Of a stretch of 6,553 nt of DNA, positions 1-6,093 are shown piece by piece. The notes under the pieces were generated by a model, which saw nothing but the letters and a program-made list of their open reading frames with translations, did no database searches and was not told the origin of the DNA. The stretch covers positions 1-6,553 of the forward strand of contig JALHUQ010000369.1 of the NCBI GenBank assembly GCA_022866645.1. Reading direction: 5' to 3'. Positions within the stretch are counted from its first letter, which is position 1; every line of letters begins with the position of its first letter. A program made the position numbers and the translations under genes. This DNA comes from Woeseiaceae bacterium. GTDB lineage: Bacteria; Pseudomonadota; Gammaproteobacteria; Steroidobacterales; Woeseiaceae.

Positions 1-39
1 CGTGATTACCCCCAACTCGCCAGCAGGATCCGGAAATGA
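1..39 (+). CDS. Possible 3' end of an upstream gene (partial)
   Basis: The frame starting at base 1 is open from the window edge and ends in a TGA at 37-39, giving a 12-residue tail (RDYPQLASRIRK). That stop overlaps the ATG of the next gene in an ATGA arrangement, as expected for a translationally coupled upstream gene. The peptide is too short to assign to a family. A second frame is also open across this short stretch, so the call rests mainly on the ATGA overlap and may be wrong. Confidence 0.3.
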   Translation, partial: RDYPQLASRIRK

Positions 40-362
40 ATATTTCAAGAATTAGCGATAACTACGCGGTCGCAGCCCAAATACTCCCGATGGAAGTGGC
101 CGCAATCGCAGAACAAGGGTTTGTCGCCATTATTTGCAATCGACCGGACGGCGAAGAGCCGGGGCAACCGACCAGCGCGGAAATAGCCGCGGAGTGCGTA
201 AAGGCAGGTCTCGCCTTTCACCATATTCCGGTCTCAGGCATACCGATTTCGGAACGGGCTATTCTCGAACAACGTCGTTTGATTGACGAAAGCGGCGGAC
301 CGGTACTCGCCTACTGTCGCTCAGGGCAAAGATCGCTGATTATTTGGCAAGCGAGCGCCTGA
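36..362 (+). CDS. DUF442 / Blh-type phosphatase-like protein with rhodanese-like loop
   Basis: This 108-residue protein matches the TIGR01244/DUF442 family, found alone or fused to the metallo-beta-lactamase-like protein Blh. Visible hallmarks are the segment NRPDGEEPGQP (residues 35-45) and the active-site loop YCRSGQRS with Cys94 and Arg99. The Cys-x4-Arg spacing resembles rhodanese loops (C-R-x-G-x-R) more than the C-x5-R of classical tyrosine phosphatases. Family members are called phosphatase-like, and those near sulfide-oxidation genes may act on sulfur; the substrate here is unknown. The start is supported by AGGA at 25-28, seven bases before the ATG. The protein stops eight residues after the loop, so the last helix is short for the family, but the fold could be complete. 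It looks cytosolic, with no signal peptide. The 3' end overlaps the convergent SDR gene by 23 bp, leaving no room for a terminator between them. Confidence 0.85.
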   Translation: MNISRISDNYAVAAQILPMEVAAIAEQGFVAIICNRPDGEEPGQPTSAEIAAECVKAGLAFHHIPVSGIPISERAILEQRRLIDESGGPVLAYCRSGQRSLIIWQASA

Positions 363-1146
363 ACTTCCGCATGCCGGCGATCCATCGATCGTAGTCGCCG
401 GTCTTGCGTTGAATATAGGTGGCGACCTGCGGGTGTGTAAGAATCATGAAGCGCCCTTCAAGGGCCTGGTCGACGATGATGTCCGCGACCACATCCGCTT
501 GCAGGATACCGTCAACTTCATTGCCACCAAATCCACCTTCCGTCGCATTCGAGTCGTCTTCCATACCAATCATTCGGGTGGCAACTGCCTGCGGACAAAC
601 CACTGAAACCTTGATTCCGTCATCACCGTAATTGATCGCGAGTGACTCAGTGAAGCCGACAGATGCATGTTTCGTTGCCGAATACGCGGCATCACCTATC
701 TGGCTCAGCAAACCGGCTGCCGAAGCGGTGTTAATGATGTAGCCGCCACCGCGTTGGAGCATCCGGGGAATGACGGCACGGGCAGCGTAAACCTGCGCCA
801 TAACGTTGACATTCCAGCAGGCGCTCCAGCGATCATCGATCGCATGCATTCCGCCCTCCGCCGAAACAGCTCCGCTTCGCCCGTCACCGAAACCGACGCC
901 AGCATTCGAGATGAACATCTCGATCGGGCCAATAGTGCTCTCGACCTCTTCGACGAGAAGATTCAACGCCGACTCGTCGCTGACATCCAGTTGCCTCGCG
1001 ACTCCACCAATTTCCGTGGCCACCTTCGCCGCAGCATCCGCTTCGATATCAGCGACGACGACCTTGGCTCCATCGCGCGCGAGCCGCCGGCACAGCGCGC
1101 GACCAATACCATGACCACCGCCGGTAACGACGGCAACGCTTATCAT
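340..1146 (-). CDS. Classical short-chain dehydrogenase/reductase (SDR)
   Basis: A 268-residue cytosolic NAD(P)-dependent oxidoreductase of the classical SDR type. With the start at 1146 the protein shows the cofactor motif TGGGHGIG (8-15), an acidic residue ending strand beta-2 (Asp33, which usually favours NAD(H) over NADP(H)), LDV (53-55), NAG (81-83), the structural Asn114, and catalytic Ser142, Tyr155 and Lys159 (YSATK). All catalytic tetrad positions are present with normal spacing. An insert after NAG (about residues 85-106) lengthens the substrate side. The reading frame could be extended upstream to 1257, but those 37 residues are Cys/Trp-rich, unlike any SDR, and lie inside the preceding gene, so the ATG at 1144-1146 is chosen. 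It sits one base after the stop of the PuuB-like gene, so the two are surely co-transcribed. The context suggests oxidation or reduction of an alcohol or carbonyl made by the two flavoenzymes. The exact substrate is not readable. Confidence 0.93.
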   Translation of the reverse strand: MISVAVVTGGGHGIGRALCRRLARDGAKVVVADIEADAAAKVATEIGGVARQLDVSDESALNLLVEEVESTIGPIEMFISNAGVGFGDGRSGAVSAEGGMHAIDDRWSACWNVNVMAQVYAARAVIPRMLQRGGGYIINTASAAGLLSQIGDAAYSATKHASVGFTESLAINYGDDGIKVSVVCPQAVATRMIGMEDDSNATEGGFGGNEVDGILQADVVADIIVDQALEGRFMILTHPQVATYIQRKTGDYDRWIAGMRKFRRSLAK

Positions 1147-1147
1147 T

Positions 1148-2431
1148 TTAGATTCGGTCTTTAATGGTGAAGTACACCATCGCCAGCACCAGGCCCGGGT
1201 AGCGCAGCAAGGTTCCGCCAGGGAAGGTATGAATCGGCAGTTCGGCGAACACATCAAACCGGCCAGCGGTACCGGTGATTGCCTCCGCTATGACTTTGCC
1301 TGCGAATATTGCGGTTGATATGCCATGTCCGGAGTAGCCCTGCCCGAAAAAGACGTTCGGCGACAGGCGGCCCAGGTGCGGCAAGCGATTCACAGTAACG
1401 GATAGTGTGCCGCCCCAGCCATAGTCGATTGCAGCATCCTCAAGCTGAGGAAACAGGCTCAGCATATAAGGCCGCACAAATTTCTTGATGTCGCGAGGGA
1501 AGCCGGAGCGATAGTTTTCTCCGCCACCAAATAACAATCGATGATCGTCCGACATTCGGAAGTAGTTAACGACGAAGCGGGTGTCATGAACGCCGAAACG
1601 GCCGTTGATTAATGCTTTGGCACGCTCCTCGCCCAAGGGCTCAGTAGCAATCATGAAATTGTTGATCGGCATGATTTTGCCAGCGACGCGCGGCTCGAGC
1701 TTGCCGAGGTAACCATTGCACGCCAGAACCACAAATGGCGTCGTCACAGAGCCAGTCGCTGTTTCAACTTTCGCGGGATCGGTGTGCGAATACTTTCGCA
1801 CGCGCGATCCTTCATAAATACGCACGCCCGCCTCTGTCGCGGCACGCGCCAGCCCCAGCGAGAAATTCAGGGGATGCAGCGCCAGCGCTTCTGAATCGAA
1901 CAGCCCCTCCAGAAACTTGCCCGTGGCGACGCGCGCCTGGGTCTCCTCCGCATTGAGCGCCGCGCAGAACGGGTAGTCGTAGCGTTCCGCCAGGGCATCA
2001 GCCATTTCCTTGGCCCAGCCCAGATAACTCTTCTTGTGTACGCCGACCAATTGCCCGCGCTGCAGATCGCAAGCGATATGGTGCTTCTCAACGCGCTCAC
2101 AAATTTCCTTTTTTGCCAACTCGGCGAATTCCCAAAGTTCTTTGGAACGCGACAGACCGAACGCTTTTTCTGCGTCCAGCACTTCCATGCGCTGGCCACT
2201 GCCTACCAAGCCGCCGCAGCGACCCGAGGCGCCGAAGCCGATACGTTCGGCTTCCAACAGAACGACGTCGAGCCCACGCTCTGCCAAATTAAGAGCCGCG
2301 GACAGTCCTGTGTAACCACCGCCGATAACACAAACATCCGCCTGACGATCGTCATCGAGGACAGGATAATTCCGCACACCGACCGCTGTGGCCGCGTAGT
2401 AGCTGTCAGGGTAGCCGTTCATATCGCTCAT
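1148..2431 (-). CDS. PuuB-like FAD oxidase (gamma-glutamylputrescine oxidase family)
   Basis: A 427-residue DAO-family flavoprotein colinear with E. coli PuuB (about 426 aa). Matching landmarks from memory of that family are SYYAA near the N-terminus (10-14), DVCVIGGGYTGLSAAL with the Rossmann GGGYTG at 37-42, Glu60 for the FAD ribose, RIGFGASGR (63-71), HPLN in the middle, GQGYSGHGIS (363-372) and a final FPGG...IKDR segment. PuuB oxidises gamma-glutamylputrescine to the aminobutyraldehyde with release of ammonia and hydrogen peroxide. No partner Puu genes (PuuA, PuuC, PuuD) occur in the window, so the substrate may be a different primary amine or amino acid. After GASGR the usual Asn of PuuB is Cys72. 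The ATG overlaps the TGA of the upstream flavoenzyme gene (ATGA at 2428-2431), indicating translational coupling. The protein is full length with no signal peptide. The gene symbol is withheld because orthology is not proven. Confidence 0.9.
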   Translation of the reverse strand: MSDMNGYPDSYYAATAVGVRNYPVLDDDRQADVCVIGGGYTGLSAALNLAERGLDVVLLEAERIGFGASGRCGGLVGSGQRMEVLDAEKAFGLSRSKELWEFAELAKKEICERVEKHHIACDLQRGQLVGVHKKSYLGWAKEMADALAERYDYPFCAALNAEETQARVATGKFLEGLFDSEALALHPLNFSLGLARAATEAGVRIYEGSRVRKYSHTDPAKVETATGSVTTPFVVLACNGYLGKLEPRVAGKIMPINNFMIATEPLGEERAKALINGRFGVHDTRFVVNYFRMSDDHRLLFGGGENYRSGFPRDIKKFVRPYMLSLFPQLEDAAIDYGWGGTLSVTVNRLPHLGRLSPNVFFGQGYSGHGISTAIFAGKVIAEAITGTAGRFDVFAELPIHTFPGGTLLRYPGLVLAMVYFTIKDRI

Positions 2432-3786
2432 ATTGATGACTCTGGTCGTATGGGGCTGCCGTCAAAAAAACGACTCAGCCGAAGCGCGGAGATATCAATG
2501 CCGGTTTCCTTTCCCGTCAGCATACCGGCGATTGCCTTGCCGGCGCCCGGTCCGATACCAAATCCGTGGCCGCTGAAGCCGGTGGCGACATGGAAGCCTC
2601 GCATGCGATCAACAGCGTCGATGACCGGTACAACATCGGGAGACGATTCGATCATGCCGGCCCAACTTTCTACGATGGGCGTGTCAGCAAGTTGTGGAAA
2701 CATCGAGTCCAGATTTCGCCGTATGCCTTTGAGCACGGATGGCGTCGGACTCGGATTCAACACGCGCGTTTTTTCAAACGGCGAAGGCTGGTCCAACGCC
2801 CAAACCTTGGGCGTTGTCCATTCATCAACAAACTCGCGTCCGAAGGAAAGATTTACAAGCTTGAGTTCCTGCAGCAGTGCCGGAAGGAACTTGAAGAAAT
2901 ATCGAAATGACGCCGGCGTTACGGGATGCTCCAAAACGGACCCGTGCGCGACAGTGTAGCCGCCGTCTTCGCGACGTCGAATCCCAAGGCGATGATCAAA
3001 AATGTTGCCGTTCAGCACATTCTCGCAAGGCGCGGTTCGGGCAACCGTGCCACGAACTCGCAGCTGTGGTACGTCGATGCCCAAAGATCGGCAAAACATC
3101 GACGTCCAGGCACCCGCTGCGCACAATACCGTCGACGTTTTGATGGTGCCATGCTCTGTCACGACAGAAGAAACCGAGCCCGCCGCCGTTTCAACGCCGC
3201 GTACCGCACAACTGCTCAATATCGTCGCTCCGCTGCGTTCTGCTGCACGAGCTATCGCGGGTGTCGCCTTGTGTGGTTCAGCACGGCCGTCTGTCTCAGT
3301 GAACATCGCACCCGCCCAGTCGACTGCTGAACCCGGTACATATTTTTTTAGCTCCGTGCCATTAATCAGCCGCGTGCCGATGTCATAGTCTCGGGCGATA
3401 TCCACCCATTTTTCGAACGATTGCAGCTCTTTGCTCGAATTCGCGGTGAAGAAACAGCCCCCGCGAGTGAATCCGACGTCCTCTCCGATCTCTTCGGCAA
3501 GCCCCTCCCAGATGCGCTGGCTCTCCAGCATCATGGGAATCTCACGCGTATCGCGGCCCTGAACTCGCACCCAGCCCCAGTTTCGACCGGACTGCTCGCC
3601 GGCTACATGGCCCTTTTCACAAAGCACAACACTGATGCCCTGTTTGGCGAGAAACCACGCCGTTGAAACGCCAACGATACCACCACCAATAATGACGATA
3701 TCCGCCGCAGTTGGTAACTTTTCAGGCGGCGACAATGGCTTCGTCCAGGTCGCTGCGACGATGTTTTCGGAGGCTTGTCCAGTCAT
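2428..3786 (-). CDS. DadA-like FAD-dependent amino-acid/amine oxidoreductase
   Basis: First gene of the minus-strand operon, encoding a 452-residue DAO-superfamily protein (glycine/D-amino-acid oxidase or dehydrogenase type). Seen in the sequence: DIVIIGGGIVGVSTAWFLA with GGGIVG at 34-39, Glu57 ending beta-2, a conserved FAD-contacting segment GEQSGRNWGWVRVQGRD (63-79), the second FAD strand TVLCAAGAWT in the middle, and the C-terminal GFSGHGFGIGPGAGK (403-417). About 28 residues precede the Rossmann fold; they are hydrophilic and not a signal peptide, so the protein is probably cytosolic or peripheral. Known relatives deaminate D-amino acids, or oxidise secondary or N-alkyl amines and opines, passing electrons to O2 or quinones. 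Which applies here is unknown. It is only distantly like the next gene, so the pair is two different flavoenzymes rather than a recent tandem duplication. The start at 3786 gives the expected N-terminus, though only a weak GCGGG-like ribosome site is visible next to it. Confidence 0.9.
   Translation of the reverse strand: MTGQASENIVAATWTKPLSPPEKLPTAADIVIIGGGIVGVSTAWFLAKQGISVVLCEKGHVAGEQSGRNWGWVRVQGRDTREIPMMLESQRIWEGLAEEIGEDVGFTRGGCFFTANSSKELQSFEKWVDIARDYDIGTRLINGTELKKYVPGSAVDWAGAMFTETDGRAEPHKATPAIARAAERSGATILSSCAVRGVETAAGSVSSVVTEHGTIKTSTVLCAAGAWTSMFCRSLGIDVPQLRVRGTVARTAPCENVLNGNIFDHRLGIRRREDGGYTVAHGSVLEHPVTPASFRYFFKFLPALLQELKLVNLSFGREFVDEWTTPKVWALDQPSPFEKTRVLNPSPTPSVLKGIRRNLDSMFPQLADTPIVESWAGMIESSPDVVPVIDAVDRMRGFHVATGFSGHGFGIGPGAGKAIAGMLTGKETGIDISALRLSRFFDGSPIRPESSI
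2794..2816. repeat. Perfect 10-bp inverted repeat inside the DadA-like gene
   Basis: CAACGCCCAA (2794-2803) and TTGGGCGTTG (2807-2816) are exact reverse complements separated by a 3-base loop. The stem is GC-rich and would form a stable hairpin in DNA or mRNA. It lies within the coding frame around the W-T-T-P-K-V-W-A-L-D-Q stretch, with no T tract after it on either strand, so it is not a convincing intrinsic terminator. It may be a chance product of codon choice. Confidence 0.6.
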
Positions 3787-3840
3787 CCCGCTATGGTACA
3801 GTCTGCGACGGTTAAATTGACACGAAAAAGACCTATCGCA
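3787..3840. promoter_or_regulatory. Divergent intergenic region between the two operons
   Basis: These 54 bases separate the ATG codons of the divergently transcribed flavoenzyme operon and hydroxylase operon, so the control elements of both must lie here or inside the adjoining 5' coding ends. A consensus-like TTGACA occurs at 3817-3822 on the plus strand, but the bases 16-18 further on (around 3839-3846) do not resemble a -10 box and already cover the start codon. No clear palindromic operator was found. The small space suggests joint regulation of the two operons, an inference from geometry only. Confidence 0.4.
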
Positions 3841-4425
3841 ATGGATATTGGCATTCCCCTCCGCGAACTTGGAAGCTTTGATTCAACGGCACTTCGCGAC
3901 GCTATTTTGCAGCAGGATGAGGCGGCCTGGCACGAGGATCAATATCGACAGGACCAGTACGAGGTGCATCGGCAAACCGAGTCCATAGTGCTGGTTTTCA
4001 CTGACGGTGCGGGCTGGCCAAACAGTGAGGTTCGCAAAGAACCCGGCTGGGATCGATTGGCCGATGTCGCCGTACCGCTGATGCACCAGATCATCGACAA
4101 GCACTACCCGAAAGGCGGCACGATAATCCGCGCGATGGCGGCAAAATTGCTGGCCGGGGGTCGCATCGATCCTCACGTTGACAAACACCCGTCGTTTCAT
4201 TGCGGTCACCGCATCCACGTTCCGATTACGGCGAACCCGCGGGTCCGATTCATGATCGACGGACGTCCCTATCAGTTCAAGGTCGGGGAAGTTTACGAGC
4301 TTAATAACCAGAAGCAGCACAGCGTGATGAATAAAGGTAGCGAGGATCGCATCACATTCATCTTCGACTATGTCCCACCGGGTCCTTTGGCGGTCGAACC
4401 CAAGCAGGGTCCGGCAAAAACTTGA
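3841..4425 (+). CDS. Aspartyl/asparaginyl beta-hydroxylase-like Fe(II)/2-oxoglutarate oxygenase
   Basis: A 194-residue protein matching the bacterial aspartyl/asparaginyl beta-hydroxylase domain (Asp_Arg_Hydrox, PF05118). The double-stranded beta-helix core is visible: IDPHVDKH with likely iron ligands His112 and Asp114, RIHVPI (124-129), GEVYELNN (149-156), the distal His160 in QKQHSVMN, and Arg170 in EDRITFIFDY as the probable 2-oxoglutarate carboxylate anchor. Family members hydroxylate Asp/Asn side chains in proteins or free amino acids, coupled to 2-oxoglutarate decarboxylation. Small stand-alone bacterial ones have varied and mostly unknown substrates. There is no signal peptide. An in-frame TTG at 3775 would extend it by 22 residues into the opposing gene; the added peptide is basic and outside the domain, so the ATG at 3841 is preferred, although no strong Shine-Dalgarno precedes it. 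The stop overlaps the next gene's TTG start by four bases, pointing to coupled translation with the MetF-like protein. Confidence 0.87.
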   Translation: MDIGIPLRELGSFDSTALRDAILQQDEAAWHEDQYRQDQYEVHRQTESIVLVFTDGAGWPNSEVRKEPGWDRLADVAVPLMHQIIDKHYPKGGTIIRAMAAKLLAGGRIDPHVDKHPSFHCGHRIHVPITANPRVRFMIDGRPYQFKVGEVYELNNQKQHSVMNKGSEDRITFIFDYVPPGPLAVEPKQGPAKT

Positions 4426-5318
4426 TCACTTTTAGAGAAGCACTGAAGTCGAAGGACTTCGCTTTAACTGCAAAATTGTCCATGGCCCGCGGCCAGAACG
4501 CCGACGACCTCGTCGCCGAGGCTCGAACACTGTCGCAGGTAGTCGATGCAATCCAGATTCCGGATAGCCCATACGCACGTCCGCACATCTCCAGCATTGC
4601 CGCCGCCGCACTCATTATCAAAGCGGGCATAGACCCGATCGTTCATATGAATTGCAGGGACCGCAATCGAATTGCGATTCAAAGCGATTTGCTCGGTGCG
4701 CAAGCGCTCGGTGTGTCCAACGTTCTGCTCATGCGCGGTACGAGCCTGCCTGCTGACCACATGCCCCGAACAACTAACGTTTTCGACTTGAGCGCGATTG
4801 ACTTCATTCGAACCGCGGCGGCCATTCGCGACGGCGAGGCCTTCAGCGGCGGGCGACTCCCCGATGCTCCGGAACTCTATATCGGCGCGATTGGAACAGC
4901 CTTCCGACCAATCGATGAGTGGAAGCCGGAGAAACTCATCGTCAAGGCCGATGCTGGCGCGCAATTTATTCAGCTGCAGGTGTGCATGAACGCGGATGCG
5001 ATTAAGGACTATGTTGCGAAAATCGTTGCGGCGAAGCTCACGTGGCGATTACAGATACTCGCGGGTCTGGCGATATTTCCGTCGGCCGAGGCCGCAATCA
5101 AGATGAAGAAAATGCGACCCGAGGTGGCGATTCCGCGGGCGGTCATTGACCGCCTGGAGGGCGCCGCCGATCCGGTGCAGGAAGGCATCGCTATTTGTGC
5201 GGAAATTCTTGCAGAGCTTGCCGGTACGCCCGGAATCGCCGGAGCGAATCTAATGACTACCGGCGGACCGGAGTCGATAATCGCCGCGGTCAGAAAATCC
5301 GGTGTACGAGGTGAATGA
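4422..5318 (+). CDS. Methylenetetrahydrofolate reductase-fold (MetF-like) protein with altered catalytic residues
   Basis: A 298-residue TIM-barrel protein of the MTHFR family, matching the bacterial MetF-like pattern throughout: FREAL at the start, HMNCRDRNR (75-83), a VLLMRG strand (101-106), DAGAQFIQLQ (177-186), GLAIFPSAEAA (215-225), IPRAVIDRLEGA (237-248) and the last strand GANLMTTGG (274-282). True MTHFR reduces methylene-THF to methyl-THF using FAD and NAD(P)H. By my alignment the catalytic Glu of E. coli MetF (Glu28 in SFEFFPP) corresponds to Lys18 in TAKLSMARG, and Asp120 (LRGD) to Thr107 (MRGT), while Gln183 corresponds to Gln186. So ordinary MTHFR chemistry is doubtful. It may bind a folate or a flavin for another reaction. 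The TTG start at 4422 overlaps the preceding TGA as TTGA. The next in-frame ATG (4482) would remove the first barrel strand, so TTG is favoured. The upstream AGGG (4406-4409) is rather distant. Confidence 0.88.
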   Translation: MITFREALKSKDFALTAKLSMARGQNADDLVAEARTLSQVVDAIQIPDSPYARPHISSIAAAALIIKAGIDPIVHMNCRDRNRIAIQSDLLGAQALGVSNVLLMRGTSLPADHMPRTTNVFDLSAIDFIRTAAAIRDGEAFSGGRLPDAPELYIGAIGTAFRPIDEWKPEKLIVKADAGAQFIQLQVCMNADAIKDYVAKIVAAKLTWRLQILAGLAIFPSAEAAIKMKKMRPEVAIPRAVIDRLEGAADPVQEGIAICAEILAELAGTPGIAGANLMTTGGPESIIAAVRKSGVRGE

Positions 5319-6045
5319 GCTTTCGATAATTCGAATCAACGAAAACCCTCACCTTGAAATAAGAGCTTTATCCAGCGGCGAGTCTTTCGCGGTTATCGAC
5401 GATTTTCTGGCCGCGCCGGATGAACTTCGCAAATACGCAATAGAGCGTGAGCAAAACTTCTCAATGCCACCGAAGAGTTATCCCGGTGTGGTAATGGATA
5501 TCGATGATGAACCGATGCGGGACATCTATCGATACATACGATCGACGCTGGGCCGGCAATTCTCTTTTCTTCGCGGCGGCGCCGAATTCATGTCGATGCT
5601 GTCGATGACGACACTGCAAGCGGACCAGCTCTCGAACTTGCAACGTCTTTGCCATACCGATCCGCCAGCTAAATCGGGTCGGCGCAATTTCGCGTTCGTG
5701 CTGTATCTATTCGACAATGAGCAGCTCGGCGGTACCGGCTTTTATCGATGGAAAGAAAAGCAGGCCATTATCGAAGCGACGGCGTTGGAGTCAAAAGATC
5801 CGGTAGCGGCACTGGCGTTTCTCAAAGAACGTTTTCCGACTTACCAGACACCGCCTTGCTACATGACCGAGTCGACAGAAATAGCCGAACGACTCGATCT
5901 CGTCACAGCAAAATTCAATCGGCTGGTATTTTATTCGGGCGACATTCCCCATAGCGCCCAAATAGCGTCGCCGGGCCTGCTGCCGACCGGCATTCGAGTG
6001 GGCCGCCTGACGCTGAATTGCTTCGCGAGCGTGCGACCTAAATAG
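5302..6045 (+). CDS. DUF6445 family protein, putative Fe(II)/2-oxoglutarate oxygenase fold
   Basis: A 247-residue protein that resembles the DUF6445 family. The N-terminal AVIDDFLAAPDELRKYA (30-46) is typical of the prolyl-4-hydroxylase-like group of oxygenases. Further along it has CHTDPP (His118, Asp120), the strand AFVLYLFD (131-138), GGTGFYR (143-149), RLVFYSGDIPHSAQ with His217, and RLTLNCF with Arg235. The H-x-D...H...R order and spacing fit an iron and 2-oxoglutarate site, but no substrate is known for the family. In Alphaproteobacteria and Gammaproteobacteria such proteins often sit beside sulfotransferases, halogenases or TonB receptors (recalled, not checked). The start is uncertain: GTG at 5302 overlaps the MetF-like gene by 17 bp, and GTG at 5311 overlaps by 8 bp and loses only three residues. 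No clear Shine-Dalgarno decides between them. It is very likely co-transcribed with the two genes upstream. No signal peptide is present. Confidence 0.8.
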   Translation: MYEVNELSIIRINENPHLEIRALSSGESFAVIDDFLAAPDELRKYAIEREQNFSMPPKSYPGVVMDIDDEPMRDIYRYIRSTLGRQFSFLRGGAEFMSMLSMTTLQADQLSNLQRLCHTDPPAKSGRRNFAFVLYLFDNEQLGGTGFYRWKEKQAIIEATALESKDPVAALAFLKERFPTYQTPPCYMTESTEIAERLDLVTAKFNRLVFYSGDIPHSAQIASPGLLPTGIRVGRLTLNCFASVRPK

Positions 6046-6079
6046 CTTTCGGGGCGGCTTGACACATCGACTGGCCTGC

Positions 6080-6084
6080 GGGAG
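6080..6084 (+). promoter_or_regulatory. Ribosome binding site of the TPR gene
   Basis: GGGAG at 6080-6084 lies nine bases before the ATG at 6094. It is one of the few clear Shine-Dalgarno-like sites in the window and fixes the start of the last gene, which is the only plus-strand member of this run that does not overlap its neighbour. Confidence 0.65.
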
Positions 6085-6093
6085 TCTCTCGCA

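Noticed and set aside
667..1164. Plus-strand open frame of 165 codons opposite the SDR gene
   Set aside because: The SDR on the minus strand has all family motifs; the antisense frame has none and is a codon-bias shadow.
1147..1257. N-terminal extension of the SDR by 37 residues
   Set aside because: The extension is Cys/Trp-rich, lies wholly within the PuuB-like gene in another frame, and precedes a normal SDR N-terminus that begins at the ATG at 1146.
2036..2959. Long plus-strand open frame (307 codons) running antisense through both flavoenzyme genes
   Set aside because: It crosses the junction of two clearly conserved minus-strand genes, its translation has no recognisable domain and a biased Arg/Ser/Pro-rich composition, and it is explained by the GC-rich codon pattern of the opposite strand.
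2428..3786. The two adjacent FAD enzymes as a recent tandem duplication
   Set aside because: They share only the general DAO fold motifs; their N-termini, central segments and C-terminal ends differ widely.
3817..3822. Consensus TTGACA taken as a -35 box for the hydroxylase operon
   Set aside because: No -10-like hexamer lies at the right spacing, and transcription from it would begin inside the coding region.
3775..3840. TTG start giving a 22-residue longer hydroxylase
   Set aside because: It would overlap the start of the divergent flavoenzyme gene, and the added residues are not part of the domain; the ATG at 3841 fits better.
6059..6064. TTGACA before the TPR gene as a promoter -35 box
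   Set aside because: The sequence 16-18 bases downstream (around 6081-6088) is GC-rich and does not resemble a -10 box; read-through from the upstream genes is simpler.
6046..6093. Terminator between the DUF6445 and TPR genes
   Set aside because: No GC-rich stem followed by a T tract is present in the 48-bp gap.
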